DNA from: CBDEGU01 sp965238045
Lineage (GTDB): Bacteria; Acidobacteriota; Terriglobia; Bryobacterales; UBA6623
Assembly (NCBI GenBank): GCA_965238045.1
Contig: CBDEGU010000012.1
Location: 806,001 to 870,000, forward strand
Reading direction: 5' to 3'
DNA length: 64,000 nt
Shown here: positions 27,512-36,585 of the stretch, piece by piece
Layout: the number at the start of each line of letters is the position of its first letter
How positions within the stretch are numbered: the stretch's first letter is position 1
Position numbers and translations under genes: made by a program
The notes under the pieces: model-generated
Seen by the model: the letters and a program-made list of their open reading frames with translations, nothing else
What the model was told of the DNA's origin: nothing
The model's database searches: none

Positions 27512-28891
27512 ATGACACACCGCAAAGCTCTGCTCATCAGATGCCTGCTCGTCGCCTTGCTATGCCTTCCGGCCGGTCTGGCCCCAGCCGCCTCCAACGG
27601 CTGGAAAGCCGGAGCCGCCACGATTCGCATCACGCCCGAGGGTCCGGTCTGGCTCGCCGGCTACGGCCGGCGTGACCGCCCGGCGCAAGGCGTCGCGCAG
27701 CATCTTTATGCCAAGGCACTGGCGATCGAAGACGCCGCCGGACAGCGCTCCGTCATCGTGGCCGCCGATATGCTGGGCTTTACCCGCGACCTGGCGCAGC
27801 GCGTCGCGCGCCGCGCGCGGGAAAAGTATCAGCTCCCGCGTAATGCCCTCCTGCTCAATTCCCCCCACACTCATGCCGGACCGGTCATCGGCCGCATGTT
27901 CGCCACCAGTTATCTCAACATGCGCCAGAAGAACTGGGACGCGGTCGACGATTATACGCGCATCCTCGAAGACAAGGTCGTTCAGGTGATCGGTGAAGCC
28001 ATCGCGAACCTCGCGCCCGCAACGCGGGACTTCGGCCGCACCCGGGCGGGCTTCGCCGTCAATCGCCGTATCAAAACCCCCGCCGGCTATAAAGGTGCCT
28101 TCCACAACTGGGAAGGCCCAGTCGATCACGATGTCCCGGTGCTTCGCGTCACCAGCCCGAGCAGCGAGATACGCGGCATCGTCTTCGGATACGCCTGTCA
28201 CAACACCGCCATTCGGCCCGAGGTCATGAAGTTTCACGGCGGCTGGTCCGGCACCGCGCAACACGAACTCGAAGCACACTATCCCGGCGCGGTCGCCCTC
28301 TTCCTCGCTGGCTGCGGCGGCGACATCAACCCCTATCCCTTCGGCAGCCAAGAGCTGGCCGAAATTCATGGCCGGGCGCTCGCCGGCATGGTCCGCATCG
28401 CCCTGGGGCGGGCTCTGCGGCCTCTCAGCGGCCCTCTGCGCGTTCGATACGAGGAGTTTCCGATTCGATTCCAGAAACCCAAGAGCCGCGAAGAGTTCGA
28501 ACGGATCGGCCGACAGGACCATCCTTACCGCCGCATCCACGCCAAGAAGATGCTCGCGATCCTGGACCGTGACGGCGATCTCCCGAAAACCTACCCCTAC
28601 CCGCTGCAAGTCTGGCGTTTTGGCTCGGAACTGACACTGATCGCCATGGGCGGCGAAGTAGTCGTGGACTACGTTCTGCGGCTCAACCGCGAACTAGACG
28701 CCGAAAAAATCTGGGTGGCCGGTTTCAGCAACGACGTTTTGGGCTACATCCCCTCGACGAGAATTCTTGCCGAAGGCGGAGCCGAAGCCGAAGCCGAAAC
28801 GATCTACTACGACCTCCCCGCGCCCTTCGCGCCGTCGATTGAAGAGACGATCGTGGGCAAGATTCATCAGTTGATCGCTCAAACCCGATAG
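27512..28891 (+). CDS. Neutral/alkaline ceramidase-like exported hydrolase
   Basis: This 459-residue secreted protein starts with a signal peptide (residues 5-27, ending around APAASNG). It carries the non-lysosomal ceramidase-type features: GAATIRITPEGPVWLAGYGRR near the start, NALLLNSPHTHAGP with the metal-binding His pair, YACHNTAI, LAGCGGDINPYPFGS and IAMGGEVVVDY. Members hydrolyse amides or act on related lipids; several bacterial relatives have no known substrate. The tail near residue 425 has a low-complexity GAEAEAET run, which is unusual. It follows the Gluc2DH subunit 3 gene by 13 bases and probably shares its transcript. Confidence 0.85.
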   Translation: MTHRKALLIRCLLVALLCLPAGLAPAASNGWKAGAATIRITPEGPVWLAGYGRRDRPAQGVAQHLYAKALAIEDAAGQRSVIVAADMLGFTRDLAQRVARRAREKYQLPRNALLLNSPHTHAGPVIGRMFATSYLNMRQKNWDAVDDYTRILEDKVVQVIGEAIANLAPATRDFGRTRAGFAVNRRIKTPAGYKGAFHNWEGPVDHDVPVLRVTSPSSEIRGIVFGYACHNTAIRPEVMKFHGGWSGTAQHELEAHYPGAVALFLAGCGGDINPYPFGSQELAEIHGRALAGMVRIALGRALRPLSGPLRVRYEEFPIRFQKPKSREEFERIGRQDHPYRRIHAKKMLAILDRDGDLPKTYPYPLQVWRFGSELTLIAMGGEVVVDYVLRLNRELDAEKIWVAGFSNDVLGYIPSTRILAEGGAEAEAETIYYDLPAPFAPSIEETIVGKIHQLIAQTR

Positions 28892-28980
28892 CCAGCCCCC
28901 TGTCGGGGCGCTTCAACGTCATGATAAAATCGCCAGCAGGCAAACCCGAGACCGGCGTGTGCTTGAAAGGAGAAATATCC

Positions 28981-29448
28981 GTGAACGTACAAACTCTTCT
29001 GATCGGAGTCTTAGGTCTGGCCGCGGCGTGTTCCATTGGCGAGAACAGACCAGCCCCTGCAACGGCGGAGCCAGCCGCCGAGCTTGCCGATCATAGCCGC
29101 CGCTTTCCGAGCCGGGGCCGCGTCAAGATGGAGCTCGTCGAAAACCACGTCATGGGAAAGGCTTTCCTTCCGGGCGGAAATGTCGGCGAATACGAACGCG
29201 GCAGCGAGACCTACTACCTGTTCGCCATCGAAACGCGAGACGCCACCACCGCCAGCATCTTGCTCTTCGAGTACTCGGGGGAACTCAGCGATTCGAAGTA
29301 TCTCGCTCATATGGGCGGCTACTTCGGAACCGACGACGGCCAGCCTACCCTCGTGCTCGCAAAGCAGAAGTGGTTGGCGGGCGTCGTTGGATTGTCGGAA
29401 CGCGACGCCGAAGCGGCCGCAAGAGATTTGGCTTCGCACCTGGACTAG
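28981..29448 (+). CDS. Exported hypothetical protein, possible lipoprotein
   Basis: This 155-residue protein starts at GTG 28981 with a strong ribosome binding site (AAAGGAGAAA) and a hydrophobic signal (TLLIGVLGLAAACSIG) that may be a lipoprotein signal with a weak lipobox (AAAC). The mature part is small and polar, with a central FLPGGNVGEYERGSETYYLF segment and an AEAAARDLA helix near the end. I do not recognise a family. It is followed closely by a sulfatase gene on the same strand. Confidence 0.6.
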   Translation: MNVQTLLIGVLGLAAACSIGENRPAPATAEPAAELADHSRRFPSRGRVKMELVENHVMGKAFLPGGNVGEYERGSETYYLFAIETRDATTASILLFEYSGELSDSKYLAHMGGYFGTDDGQPTLVLAKQKWLAGVVGLSERDAEAAARDLASHLD

Positions 29449-29581
29449 AGTTTCTGGCCAAAACCGGCAACGGCCGGCGGTCGTCAGTCTCATCCTCTGA
29501 CGGCCATGCGTGCTCCCCGATGGGGCCAGCCATGCGGGGCTTGCCGGTCCGAAACCGGTGACGACGACTCGAGGAGACATC

Positions 29582-31189
29582 GTGAACCACCGGCACAACG
29601 ATCGCCGCGTCATCCAACCGAATTTGCCGCCCGTGGGCTCGGCAGGTCTGGTCCTGCTGAGCCTGATCGTACTCTCGGCTTGCGGCTCCACAACAGAACC
29701 GGCGACCGCGCGGCGGCCGAATATTCTCTTCGCGATTTCCGACGATCAGTCCTTCCCCCATGCCGGTGCCTACGGAGACCCCAATATCTCGACTCCGGCG
29801 TTTGACCGTGTGGCTCGTGAAGGCGTGCTCTTCACTCACAGCTACACGGCTGCACCTTCGTGCACTCCCTCCCGCGGTGCGATTCTCAGCGGTCAGGCGA
29901 TCTGGCGATTGGGAGAAGCCGGAGTACTGATGGGCACGTACCCGCCGGATCTTGTTTCTTTTCCCCGCATGCTTGAAGAGGCCGGCTACCGCATCGGATA
30001 TACGGGCAAGGCCTGGGGACCGGGCGATTGGAAAGCCGCTGGCCTGACCGAGTATCCCGTTGGTGAAGGCTTCAACGACCGAAAGTACGAATCGGCGCCC
30101 AGCGGCATCCGCAACAACGACTACGCCGCGAATTTCGAAGACTTCTTGGCGCAACGTAACCCGGAGGATCCATTCTTCTTCTGGTACGGCGCCAGCGAGC
30201 CGCACCGCCGCTACGACAAAGGAGCCGGTCTGCGCAAGGGCAAGACAACCGAGAGCGTATCGGTGCCGCCGTTTCTCCCCGACACCGAAGAAATACGAAG
30301 CGACATCCTTGACTACTATGTCGAAATCGAATGGTTCGATTCGCATCTCGGCCGCATGCTTGACGCTCTCGAAAAAGCTGGGGAACTGGACAACACGCTC
30401 ATCGTCGTGACCAGCGACAACGGCATGCCGTTTCCGCGCGCCAAGACAACGCTCTACGACTGGGGCACACGCATGCCGCTGGCCATTCGATGGCCGGGCA
30501 AGATCCCCGGCGGACGCACGATCGATGATTTTGTCAGTCACGCCGACTTCGCCCCGACCTTTCTCGAAGCCGCCGGTTTGAGGGTTCCCCAAGTCATGAC
30601 CGGGCGCAGTCTTCATAGCCTGCTCACCGGCAACAAGCAAGGCCGCGTCGATCCCGCGCGTGATCGCGTCTTCACCGCCATCGAGCGCCATACCTGGACC
30701 CGCCCCAACGGAGCGCCCTATCCGGTACGCGCCATCCGTACCGCCGAGTTTCTCTACATTCGCAACTTTGAGCCCGCACGATGGCCCGCCGGCGATCCCG
30801 ATATTGAAGGGGCCGCGCAAGGCCAGTACGGCGACGTGGACCGCTGTCCGACAAAGACCTTCATGCTCGAGGAAGTCAATCGAAGGAAATATGTCCGCGA
30901 ATTCGAACTCGCCTTCAGCCGTCGCCCGGCGGAAGAGTTGTACCGCATCGCCGACGATCCGGGACAGATTCATAATCTAGCCGGCGATCCCCACTTCGCC
31001 GCCATCAAGAAAGATCTGAGCCAAGCCCTCGCCAAGCAGCTCGCTGCAACCGGCGACCCCCGATCGCGCGGTGAATCGCCCTGGGATCTCTACCCCTACC
31101 GGCGCAATGGAAACCTGCGGGTTCCTCGATCGATGCAACCCGCCTCTCCGCCGTCGCCTGGCAACCCGCAAGTGGCCGAGGCGTGGTAA
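29582..31189 (+). CDS. Exported sulfatase (type I, formylglycine)
   Basis: This 535-residue sulfatase has a lipoprotein-type signal (LLSLIVLSACGS) and the type I signature CTPSRGAILSG near the start. Its Cys (about residue 94) would be converted to formylglycine by a maturase not seen in this window. Other hallmarks are PNILFAISDDQS, IGYTGKAWGPGDW and NTLIVVTSDNGMP. Such enzymes remove sulfate from polysaccharides such as carrageenans or glycosaminoglycans. I chose the GTG at 29582 because of the GAGGAG site before it and because the signal begins there. The C-terminus is short and Pro-rich. Confidence 0.9.
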   Translation: MNHRHNDRRVIQPNLPPVGSAGLVLLSLIVLSACGSTTEPATARRPNILFAISDDQSFPHAGAYGDPNISTPAFDRVAREGVLFTHSYTAAPSCTPSRGAILSGQAIWRLGEAGVLMGTYPPDLVSFPRMLEEAGYRIGYTGKAWGPGDWKAAGLTEYPVGEGFNDRKYESAPSGIRNNDYAANFEDFLAQRNPEDPFFFWYGASEPHRRYDKGAGLRKGKTTESVSVPPFLPDTEEIRSDILDYYVEIEWFDSHLGRMLDALEKAGELDNTLIVVTSDNGMPFPRAKTTLYDWGTRMPLAIRWPGKIPGGRTIDDFVSHADFAPTFLEAAGLRVPQVMTGRSLHSLLTGNKQGRVDPARDRVFTAIERHTWTRPNGAPYPVRAIRTAEFLYIRNFEPARWPAGDPDIEGAAQGQYGDVDRCPTKTFMLEEVNRRKYVREFELAFSRRPAEELYRIADDPGQIHNLAGDPHFAAIKKDLSQALAKQLAATGDPRSRGESPWDLYPYRRNGNLRVPRSMQPASPPSPGNPQVAEAW

Positions 31190-31273
31190 GATTCAGTACT
31201 TTCATAGCGACAGGTGAGGAGCGAATCCTTCCGAGGCTCGCGGTCTGGATATCTGTTTCGGAGGGGGAGAGCA

Positions 31274-31495
31274 ATGACGGAAGAAGAAATTCGGTTGGAT
31301 GAACGGAAACGGTGTCTGGACGATCTCCAGAGCATCATCACAGCTCTGGATCAGCAGCTTGGAGAAGTAGACCCCGCGGACTCCGTTCAGGCGGTAATGG
31401 TGAGACGGCTCGTCCAGACCCAGATTAGGGAGATCCTTTACATCGTCGATGCCCTGCGAAACATGTGGCGGGACAAATACGGCGATGAGAACTAG
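31274..31495 (+). CDS. Small hypothetical protein (73 aa)
   Basis: A 73-residue acidic, all-helical protein (MTEEEIRLDERKRCLDDLQS, then QQLGEVDPADS and REILYIVDALRNMWRDKY), probably a coiled-coil or regulator-binding peptide. The ATG at 31274 has a GGAGGGGGAGAG site upstream. Family unknown. Confidence 0.6.
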   Translation: MTEEEIRLDERKRCLDDLQSIITALDQQLGEVDPADSVQAVMVRRLVQTQIREILYIVDALRNMWRDKYGDEN

Positions 31496-31529
31496 AAACC
31501 GCTAGCCGCGCCTGACTGCACCGGTATGA

Positions 31530-34500
31530 CTACGCGGACGCCGAAGCGGACCTGGCCCCGGCGAGCAGGTCTTTCCCCAGAAGATCGTCCACCAATTGCA
31601 GGTATCTACGGTCAATGACCTCTCGGCCGCACAGACGACTCACCTTCTTGCGGCCCTGGCGGCCGCGCTGCTTCCACTCCGCGGGATTCTCCGCCATGCG
31701 AACCATCGCTTCCGCCAGTTCGCTCAAGTTTCGCGGTTCCGGATCGATGCAATGTTCCCGAAGCGTCGCGGCGTTCACAGCCAGAGGGTCCTCGTAGGCG
31801 GCCGGTACTGTGATGCCGGTATCCTCTTCTTCAATCATTTCCTCGGCGGACCCGACTCGGGTTAGCAGCAGCGGCAGACCACGATACATTGCTTCGTTGA
31901 CGGCCAAACTCCAGCCTTCGATCAGTGAGGGCGCCAGAAAAGCATCGGCGAGCCGGTAGTAGTCGGAAACCCGTTCGGTATGACCATGGAACATCACGTG
32001 GCCGCTTAAATTCATTTCGCGTACGTAGTCCCGCACGAGATCGCGATAGGAGGGGTCGGCGGCCCCGCCGAGCAGGAGCAGACGGGCGTTTGGAATCCGC
32101 CGAATGGCGCGGCCGAGAGCGGAAACCGCATGCAACTGACCCTTCGTCCCGTTAAACTCGGCTACCTGAATAAAAACGAAACAGTCCCCGGGAATCTTCA
32201 ACGACTCGCGCGTAACCGCCGCGGCCCCGGTCTTCTTTTCCTGACGGGTAAAGTTCAAGCCATTAGGAATCGTCATGACCTTCTCGTGCTGCACGCCATA
32301 CTTCCCACAGAAGTAGCGTTTCACGGATTCGGAGACGGCAACGTAGCGTGTAACAAACGGATCCGCCTCGCGGATGACGGCGTCCTGAGCGGCCGTGTGC
32401 CAAAGATAGGAATTGTGGACGACCTGTACGACGGGAATTCCCTGCCGCGCCGCCACGCTAGCTCCCATATTCGAATAGTGGGCAATCCATAGATCCGGCC
32501 GCCTCGAACCCAGAAGAGCTTCCAGTTTCGGACGGCTGTTGCCAAGCCAAATTGTCGGAATGCCACTGGCACGACATTTCTCCGCGATTTCGCCATCCTT
32601 TTCGAGAACGCAGATCGACGCCCCGACCCCCCCGTCCCTGAAAACGCAACTCATGTCGGCCACCACCTGCTCCAGACCGCCGCGGTCGAGCGTCAGCGTC
32701 TCCAATACCACGCTGAGGCCACTCTTTGCCCTGGATATCCCCGGCGGTGGGGTCTCCGTCTCCTCCTGACGGACGGGCATCGCCCGGTTTCTCACTCTTG
32801 TCTTCTCGAAAAACAAGTCGTTGTTCGCGATGGCGAGCCACCGCGAAACCGCCGAGTCAGTCCTCAAACCGCGCCGATATTGATCGGTCGTATCCGCGCG
32901 AGGAGTCACCAGCAGGGCGTCGGCAAGAAACTTCGAACAGTCCTCGGGCCTCACAATCATCGCCCCGGGAACGTCGGCGAATCCGGCCATCGCGATCGCC
33001 TCGGTGGCCAAGATGGGTTTGCCCGCCGCCAGATACCACTGCAAGGTTTCCTGAATCCACGGCGATGCGATCGGATCGGCCGAAAACGGCGCCAGCAGCA
33101 GCGCAGCCCGCGACAAGTAGAGATGCCAGTCCCCCTGGTTCTTGTGGCCAAGAAAACGCACGTTGGCGCGACTCCCCGCCCACTGAGATGGGTCGGCGGC
33201 AAAACGCGCCGTGCTTGCGATGAAAACGAAATCGATCCGCGGGTGATCTTCGGCAATTCGCCGGATCACCGAAACATCGAGTAGCGACTCATCCATCGGA
33301 GCCACGCAAACCACCAGCGGATGTCGGGCGTCAGGGAAATCCCCCAGAGGATAGGCGGCGTCCCTGGCTTTTAGGGCCAGTTCTGGAGAGTGCGGCGACA
33401 AGGTCTCCGGCGGAATGAAAAGGCTGTAACGGCGCCGGTAGGCGTCCGGCAGCTTGGCGGCCACGTCGTTCGAATCGGCCAAGATCCAGTTCGGCGGAGC
33501 GCCCGGCCCCATGAACCCGTCCAGACCCGCTAGGTCTGCTTCCGCCCTAACAAAGTGGAAGCAGAACGCAGAACCTGGCCCCCAGCCGCGGCCGAGCCGG
33601 GCGGCCGAGCCTGCGTCCTCGGCAAACGAGATCAAGACTGCTTTTTCATTCCGCCGGCTCTCCGCGAGCTGGCGTTCGATAGATGCCAAATCATTCCCGA
33701 GGTGAACTTCGTAAAAGCCGGACTGTTCCTGACCCTCCCATCCATTCGTCGCGAAAACGCCAACACGATGCCCGAGCCTCCCCATTGCCTCAGCGATTTC
33801 GGCTACGGGCCCCTGCGCGACTCCCCGGGCCGCGTCGAATAGAATCACTACATCGAATGCTCGGCGATAAAAGCTGAGTCGTTGGCGCTGATAATCGAGC
33901 AGTATCTGTACGTTGTGAGTTATCGTGCCGTCGCCGTGGCGTCCGCTCAGCGTGTCATCGTGAACCCGGTATCGATACAAGCACTCTCCCAGGTCCAGTT
34001 TCCGAATCACGCCAAGATCATTCATCCGGAGCCAGTAGTCGTAGTCCTCGGTTCCAAGCAAGGCTGAGTCATAGTCACCGAGCGTCCAGCCCATGCGGGC
34101 TCGGTAGAGAAAGCAGGCACCAATAAAGTTGTCGTCCAGAAGCCCCAGGGTCTCGACCGACCGGGACAATCGAAGTTCGTTGCTTGCGCCGGCCCGCTGG
34201 TTGAACAAGTGATATGAGGACTCGGTCAAGGCAGCTCCAGTGCCCGAGATCAACTCCATATCTCCGTACGTCATGTCCACCGCCGGATTCAGCAACAGAA
34301 ACCGCAGCAGCGCCGCCAGCATCTCAGTGCCCATGACGTTGTCAGCCGATGTCCAGGTCCAAAAGTCTCCTTCGGCCAGGCGGAACCCGGCGTTCAGTGC
34401 CTGGGGCAGGCCCTCGTGCTGTCTCCGCAGAAGGCGAAGCCGGGGATCGCCAGAAAACTGAGACAATACGGGCCCAAGGTCCTGCGTCGAACCGTCGTCA

Positions 34501-35267
34501 ACAACAATCAACTCCAAGTTGGGGTAAGTCTGATTTAGGACGCTCTGAATCGACTCCCCCAACAAATCCGCTTGATTCCACACCGGCAGAACTACACTGA
34601 CCTTCGGCAGGTAGCAAGGATACATTTCGACCCATGCCGCCTGATACTCCGTCCCGGAGACCGAGCCCCGCGCTTCCGCCGCTTCACTCGCCATCTCCGC
34701 CGGCCCGGATTGCTCGTCCGCTCCGGTTTCCGCGGCTGTAGCGGTCTCGCCGGCGATCGTATCGGCCATGGCCTTATCCGCCATGGCTGCTCCACCAAAC
34801 GCTGGCACTAGTTGCTCAATTGGCGCGATCACGCGATAGTACAACCTCAGGTACATCGGCCGAACGGCGGCTCGTACCAACTCGGGAACCAGCGTTTGAA
34901 AAACGCTCAAGATCCTCTGAATCAGCCTGCGCAGCCTATTGCGCGCCAAAGAGTGTCGCAGGTCCGCGAGTTGCCGATGGGCTTCGCCGCTGAATTCCAG
35001 CAGCACTCTCAGCCTCGCCAGCTCTTCCTTTTGCCCCCCAAGCTCCTCTTCTCGCCGCTGTGCCGATTCCCGAAGATCACCGATCTGACTATTGAGGTGG
35101 GCCGCCTCCGCGGTCTTGCCGTCGACTGCCCGCCGAAGGTCGTCCAATCCGGCCTTCCTGTGCCGCAGGTCGGCGTCCCTTCTCTCCAGCTCACGCTCCC
35201 GCTCGCCCAAACGCCGTTTGAGATCGGCTACTTCACGGGACTTGTCGTCGGATGGATTCACCGCCAA
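31530..35267 (-). CDS. Multidomain glycosyltransferase (coiled coil + GT2 + GT4)
   Basis: This 1245-residue protein has a long N-terminal coiled coil (residues 5-105, heptads rich in RRLGERERELERRDADL), a low-complexity Ala/Thr/Glu linker (about 160-205), a GT-A family 2 domain (about 223-440: KVSVVLPVWNQADLLGESIQ, LELIVVDDGS, TSADNVMGTEMLAALLRF, GTEDYDYWLRM), a connecting region, and a family 4 GT-B domain (about 860-1235: VVLETLTLDRGGLEQVVAD, TIPNGLNF, FNGTKGQLHAVSALG, FLAPSLIEGWSLAVNEAM). Such fusions occur in exopolysaccharide loci. No other polysaccharide gene is immediately adjacent. It ends in a SASASA tail, like the unrelated 6.6-kb protein. Confidence 0.88.
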   Translation of the reverse strand: MAVNPSDDKSREVADLKRRLGERERELERRDADLRHRKAGLDDLRRAVDGKTAEAAHLNSQIGDLRESAQRREEELGGQKEELARLRVLLEFSGEAHRQLADLRHSLARNRLRRLIQRILSVFQTLVPELVRAAVRPMYLRLYYRVIAPIEQLVPAFGGAAMADKAMADTIAGETATAAETGADEQSGPAEMASEAAEARGSVSGTEYQAAWVEMYPCYLPKVSVVLPVWNQADLLGESIQSVLNQTYPNLELIVVDDGSTQDLGPVLSQFSGDPRLRLLRRQHEGLPQALNAGFRLAEGDFWTWTSADNVMGTEMLAALLRFLLLNPAVDMTYGDMELISGTGAALTESSYHLFNQRAGASNELRLSRSVETLGLLDDNFIGACFLYRARMGWTLGDYDSALLGTEDYDYWLRMNDLGVIRKLDLGECLYRYRVHDDTLSGRHGDGTITHNVQILLDYQRQRLSFYRRAFDVVILFDAARGVAQGPVAEIAEAMGRLGHRVGVFATNGWEGQEQSGFYEVHLGNDLASIERQLAESRRNEKAVLISFAEDAGSAARLGRGWGPGSAFCFHFVRAEADLAGLDGFMGPGAPPNWILADSNDVAAKLPDAYRRRYSLFIPPETLSPHSPELALKARDAAYPLGDFPDARHPLVVCVAPMDESLLDVSVIRRIAEDHPRIDFVFIASTARFAADPSQWAGSRANVRFLGHKNQGDWHLYLSRAALLLAPFSADPIASPWIQETLQWYLAAGKPILATEAIAMAGFADVPGAMIVRPEDCSKFLADALLVTPRADTTDQYRRGLRTDSAVSRWLAIANNDLFFEKTRVRNRAMPVRQEETETPPPGISRAKSGLSVVLETLTLDRGGLEQVVADMSCVFRDGGVGASICVLEKDGEIAEKCRASGIPTIWLGNSRPKLEALLGSRRPDLWIAHYSNMGASVAARQGIPVVQVVHNSYLWHTAAQDAVIREADPFVTRYVAVSESVKRYFCGKYGVQHEKVMTIPNGLNFTRQEKKTGAAAVTRESLKIPGDCFVFIQVAEFNGTKGQLHAVSALGRAIRRIPNARLLLLGGAADPSYRDLVRDYVREMNLSGHVMFHGHTERVSDYYRLADAFLAPSLIEGWSLAVNEAMYRGLPLLLTRVGSAEEMIEEEDTGITVPAAYEDPLAVNAATLREHCIDPEPRNLSELAEAMVRMAENPAEWKQRGRQGRKKVSRLCGREVIDRRYLQLVDDLLGKDLLAGARSASASA

Positions 35268-35405
35268 ACTCCGAACTTCGAATGCATCACTCGGGGGAAC
35301 CCTATCGCGGGAAGCTCGCCGGTCCTTCGTGCCACCGAAAAAACCACCGAGCCAGTCCAGCTCACGCTCCCCCGTCTCTCTGGCGCTTCGCCGTCGCCCC
35401 GCCCG

Positions 35406-36425
35406 TCAAATCGGCACGGCATTCTGCTTGACGTATTCATTCACGCGGGACAGCCCCCGCCCCGCCACTACCGAAGGACCCCAATAGTGAAACTTTTCCG
35501 CCCACTCCAGATCATACTTTTTCCCCAGCGTACGATTGTGCTCAAGAGCGAACTCCTTGATGAAGTTGATGTCGGCCATCTCGTCGCCGCCGCCTAGCAG
35601 CGGCAGCCGCATGCCCTTTTCTGCCAGCTCCTTCTTGAGCCGTGAGCCGCGCGTGCCGCCGGGCCCCTGGGTCCTGCAAGCCCGCAGCGATCGCGCCTTC
35701 AAGTCGATCACCGACGAGATATCGACAATCCGGTTCACCAGTTGTGGTCCTCGCGAGTAATAATAGGTCTCGCGAATGCGGCTCGGCTTCACGCCGGCGT
35801 CGAAGTGCTCCGGATAGTCCTTGCGGCCGCCGGCCATCCAAAGGGCGGTTTCCACCGCCCGCGCCGTCATCCAATGATCGGGATTGCGGTCGTAATGAGC
35901 CCAGGTGTCATAGCTCACCAGCGTATCGACCTGCAGCAGGCGAAAGAGAAATATCAGCCGCTCCCGGATCTCGATCATCGCCGCGTTGTCCATCCGGTGA
36001 TTGCGGTACCCAAGATCGTAGACCTTCTTGAACCCCATCACCCTGCCGACCTCGTAATTGTCAATCTCGTTCGCCTTGATCGTATCCGCCATCGTGCCCG
36101 GACCCGGTTTCTCGTCATTGGTCGTGCGAATCAGATAGCCGGTGTAGCCCTCTTTCATCAGCTTCGCGGCAACCCCGGCATAGTAGATCGGCATATCGTC
36201 GTTATGCGGCTGAATCGCCGCCAGCACCTTGCCCTTGTGAGGCTGCCCTGGCCGGTCGCGCTCAATGTAGACCTCAGTATCGGTCCCGGCATGCGTCGCG
36301 GGCATGTGCACGCCTCTCTGCGCCTTCAGTCCAGGCGCCGTGCCCGCCGCCACACCCGCGGCTACTGCTGATTTGAGTAAACTGCGTCGCTTGATTGCCT
36401 CTCTCCTCCTGACAGCCCGCGACAA
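35406..36425 (-). CDS. PIG-L/LmbE-family deacetylase (Tat-exported)
   Basis: This 339-residue protein has a Tat-type signal (RREAIKRRSLLKSAVAAGVAAG) and the PIG-L fold. The usual HPHPDD metal site appears as QPHNDD (about residue 73), so the first His is replaced. The second site YDRNPDHWMTARAVETAL, with its His, is intact. The family deacetylates N-acetylglucosamine-type sugars. The altered motif makes the metal site uncertain. It ends 138 bases from the start of the large glycosyltransferase gene (same strand), so a shared polysaccharide role is possible but unproven. Confidence 0.8.
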   Translation of the reverse strand: MSRAVRRREAIKRRSLLKSAVAAGVAAGTAPGLKAQRGVHMPATHAGTDTEVYIERDRPGQPHKGKVLAAIQPHNDDMPIYYAGVAAKLMKEGYTGYLIRTTNDEKPGPGTMADTIKANEIDNYEVGRVMGFKKVYDLGYRNHRMDNAAMIEIRERLIFLFRLLQVDTLVSYDTWAHYDRNPDHWMTARAVETALWMAGGRKDYPEHFDAGVKPSRIRETYYYSRGPQLVNRIVDISSVIDLKARSLRACRTQGPGGTRGSRLKKELAEKGMRLPLLGGGDEMADINFIKEFALEHNRTLGKKYDLEWAEKFHYWGPSVVAGRGLSRVNEYVKQNAVPI

Positions 36426-36585
36426 GATTGCGGACCTTCCCCTCGGCGACTATCACCCGCTTGCAGGATCTCATCACATGACTAACTTCCAATCGCCCAT
36501 CCCCGCGAAAACCGTCGGACTGTCCCCGGGCCGCATTCCTGCCACCGCCCGCATCGCCCCATGTCTACCCTGAGCCACCACTAAG

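Noticed and set aside
28895..28909. Rho-independent terminator after the ceramidase-like gene
   Set aside because: A GCCCC-CTGTC-GGGGC hairpin exists but no T tract follows, so it is too weak to call.
29345..30973. Long minus-strand frame of 542 codons
   Set aside because: It is antisense to the sulfatase gene, which has the CTPSR signature and a clear signal peptide.
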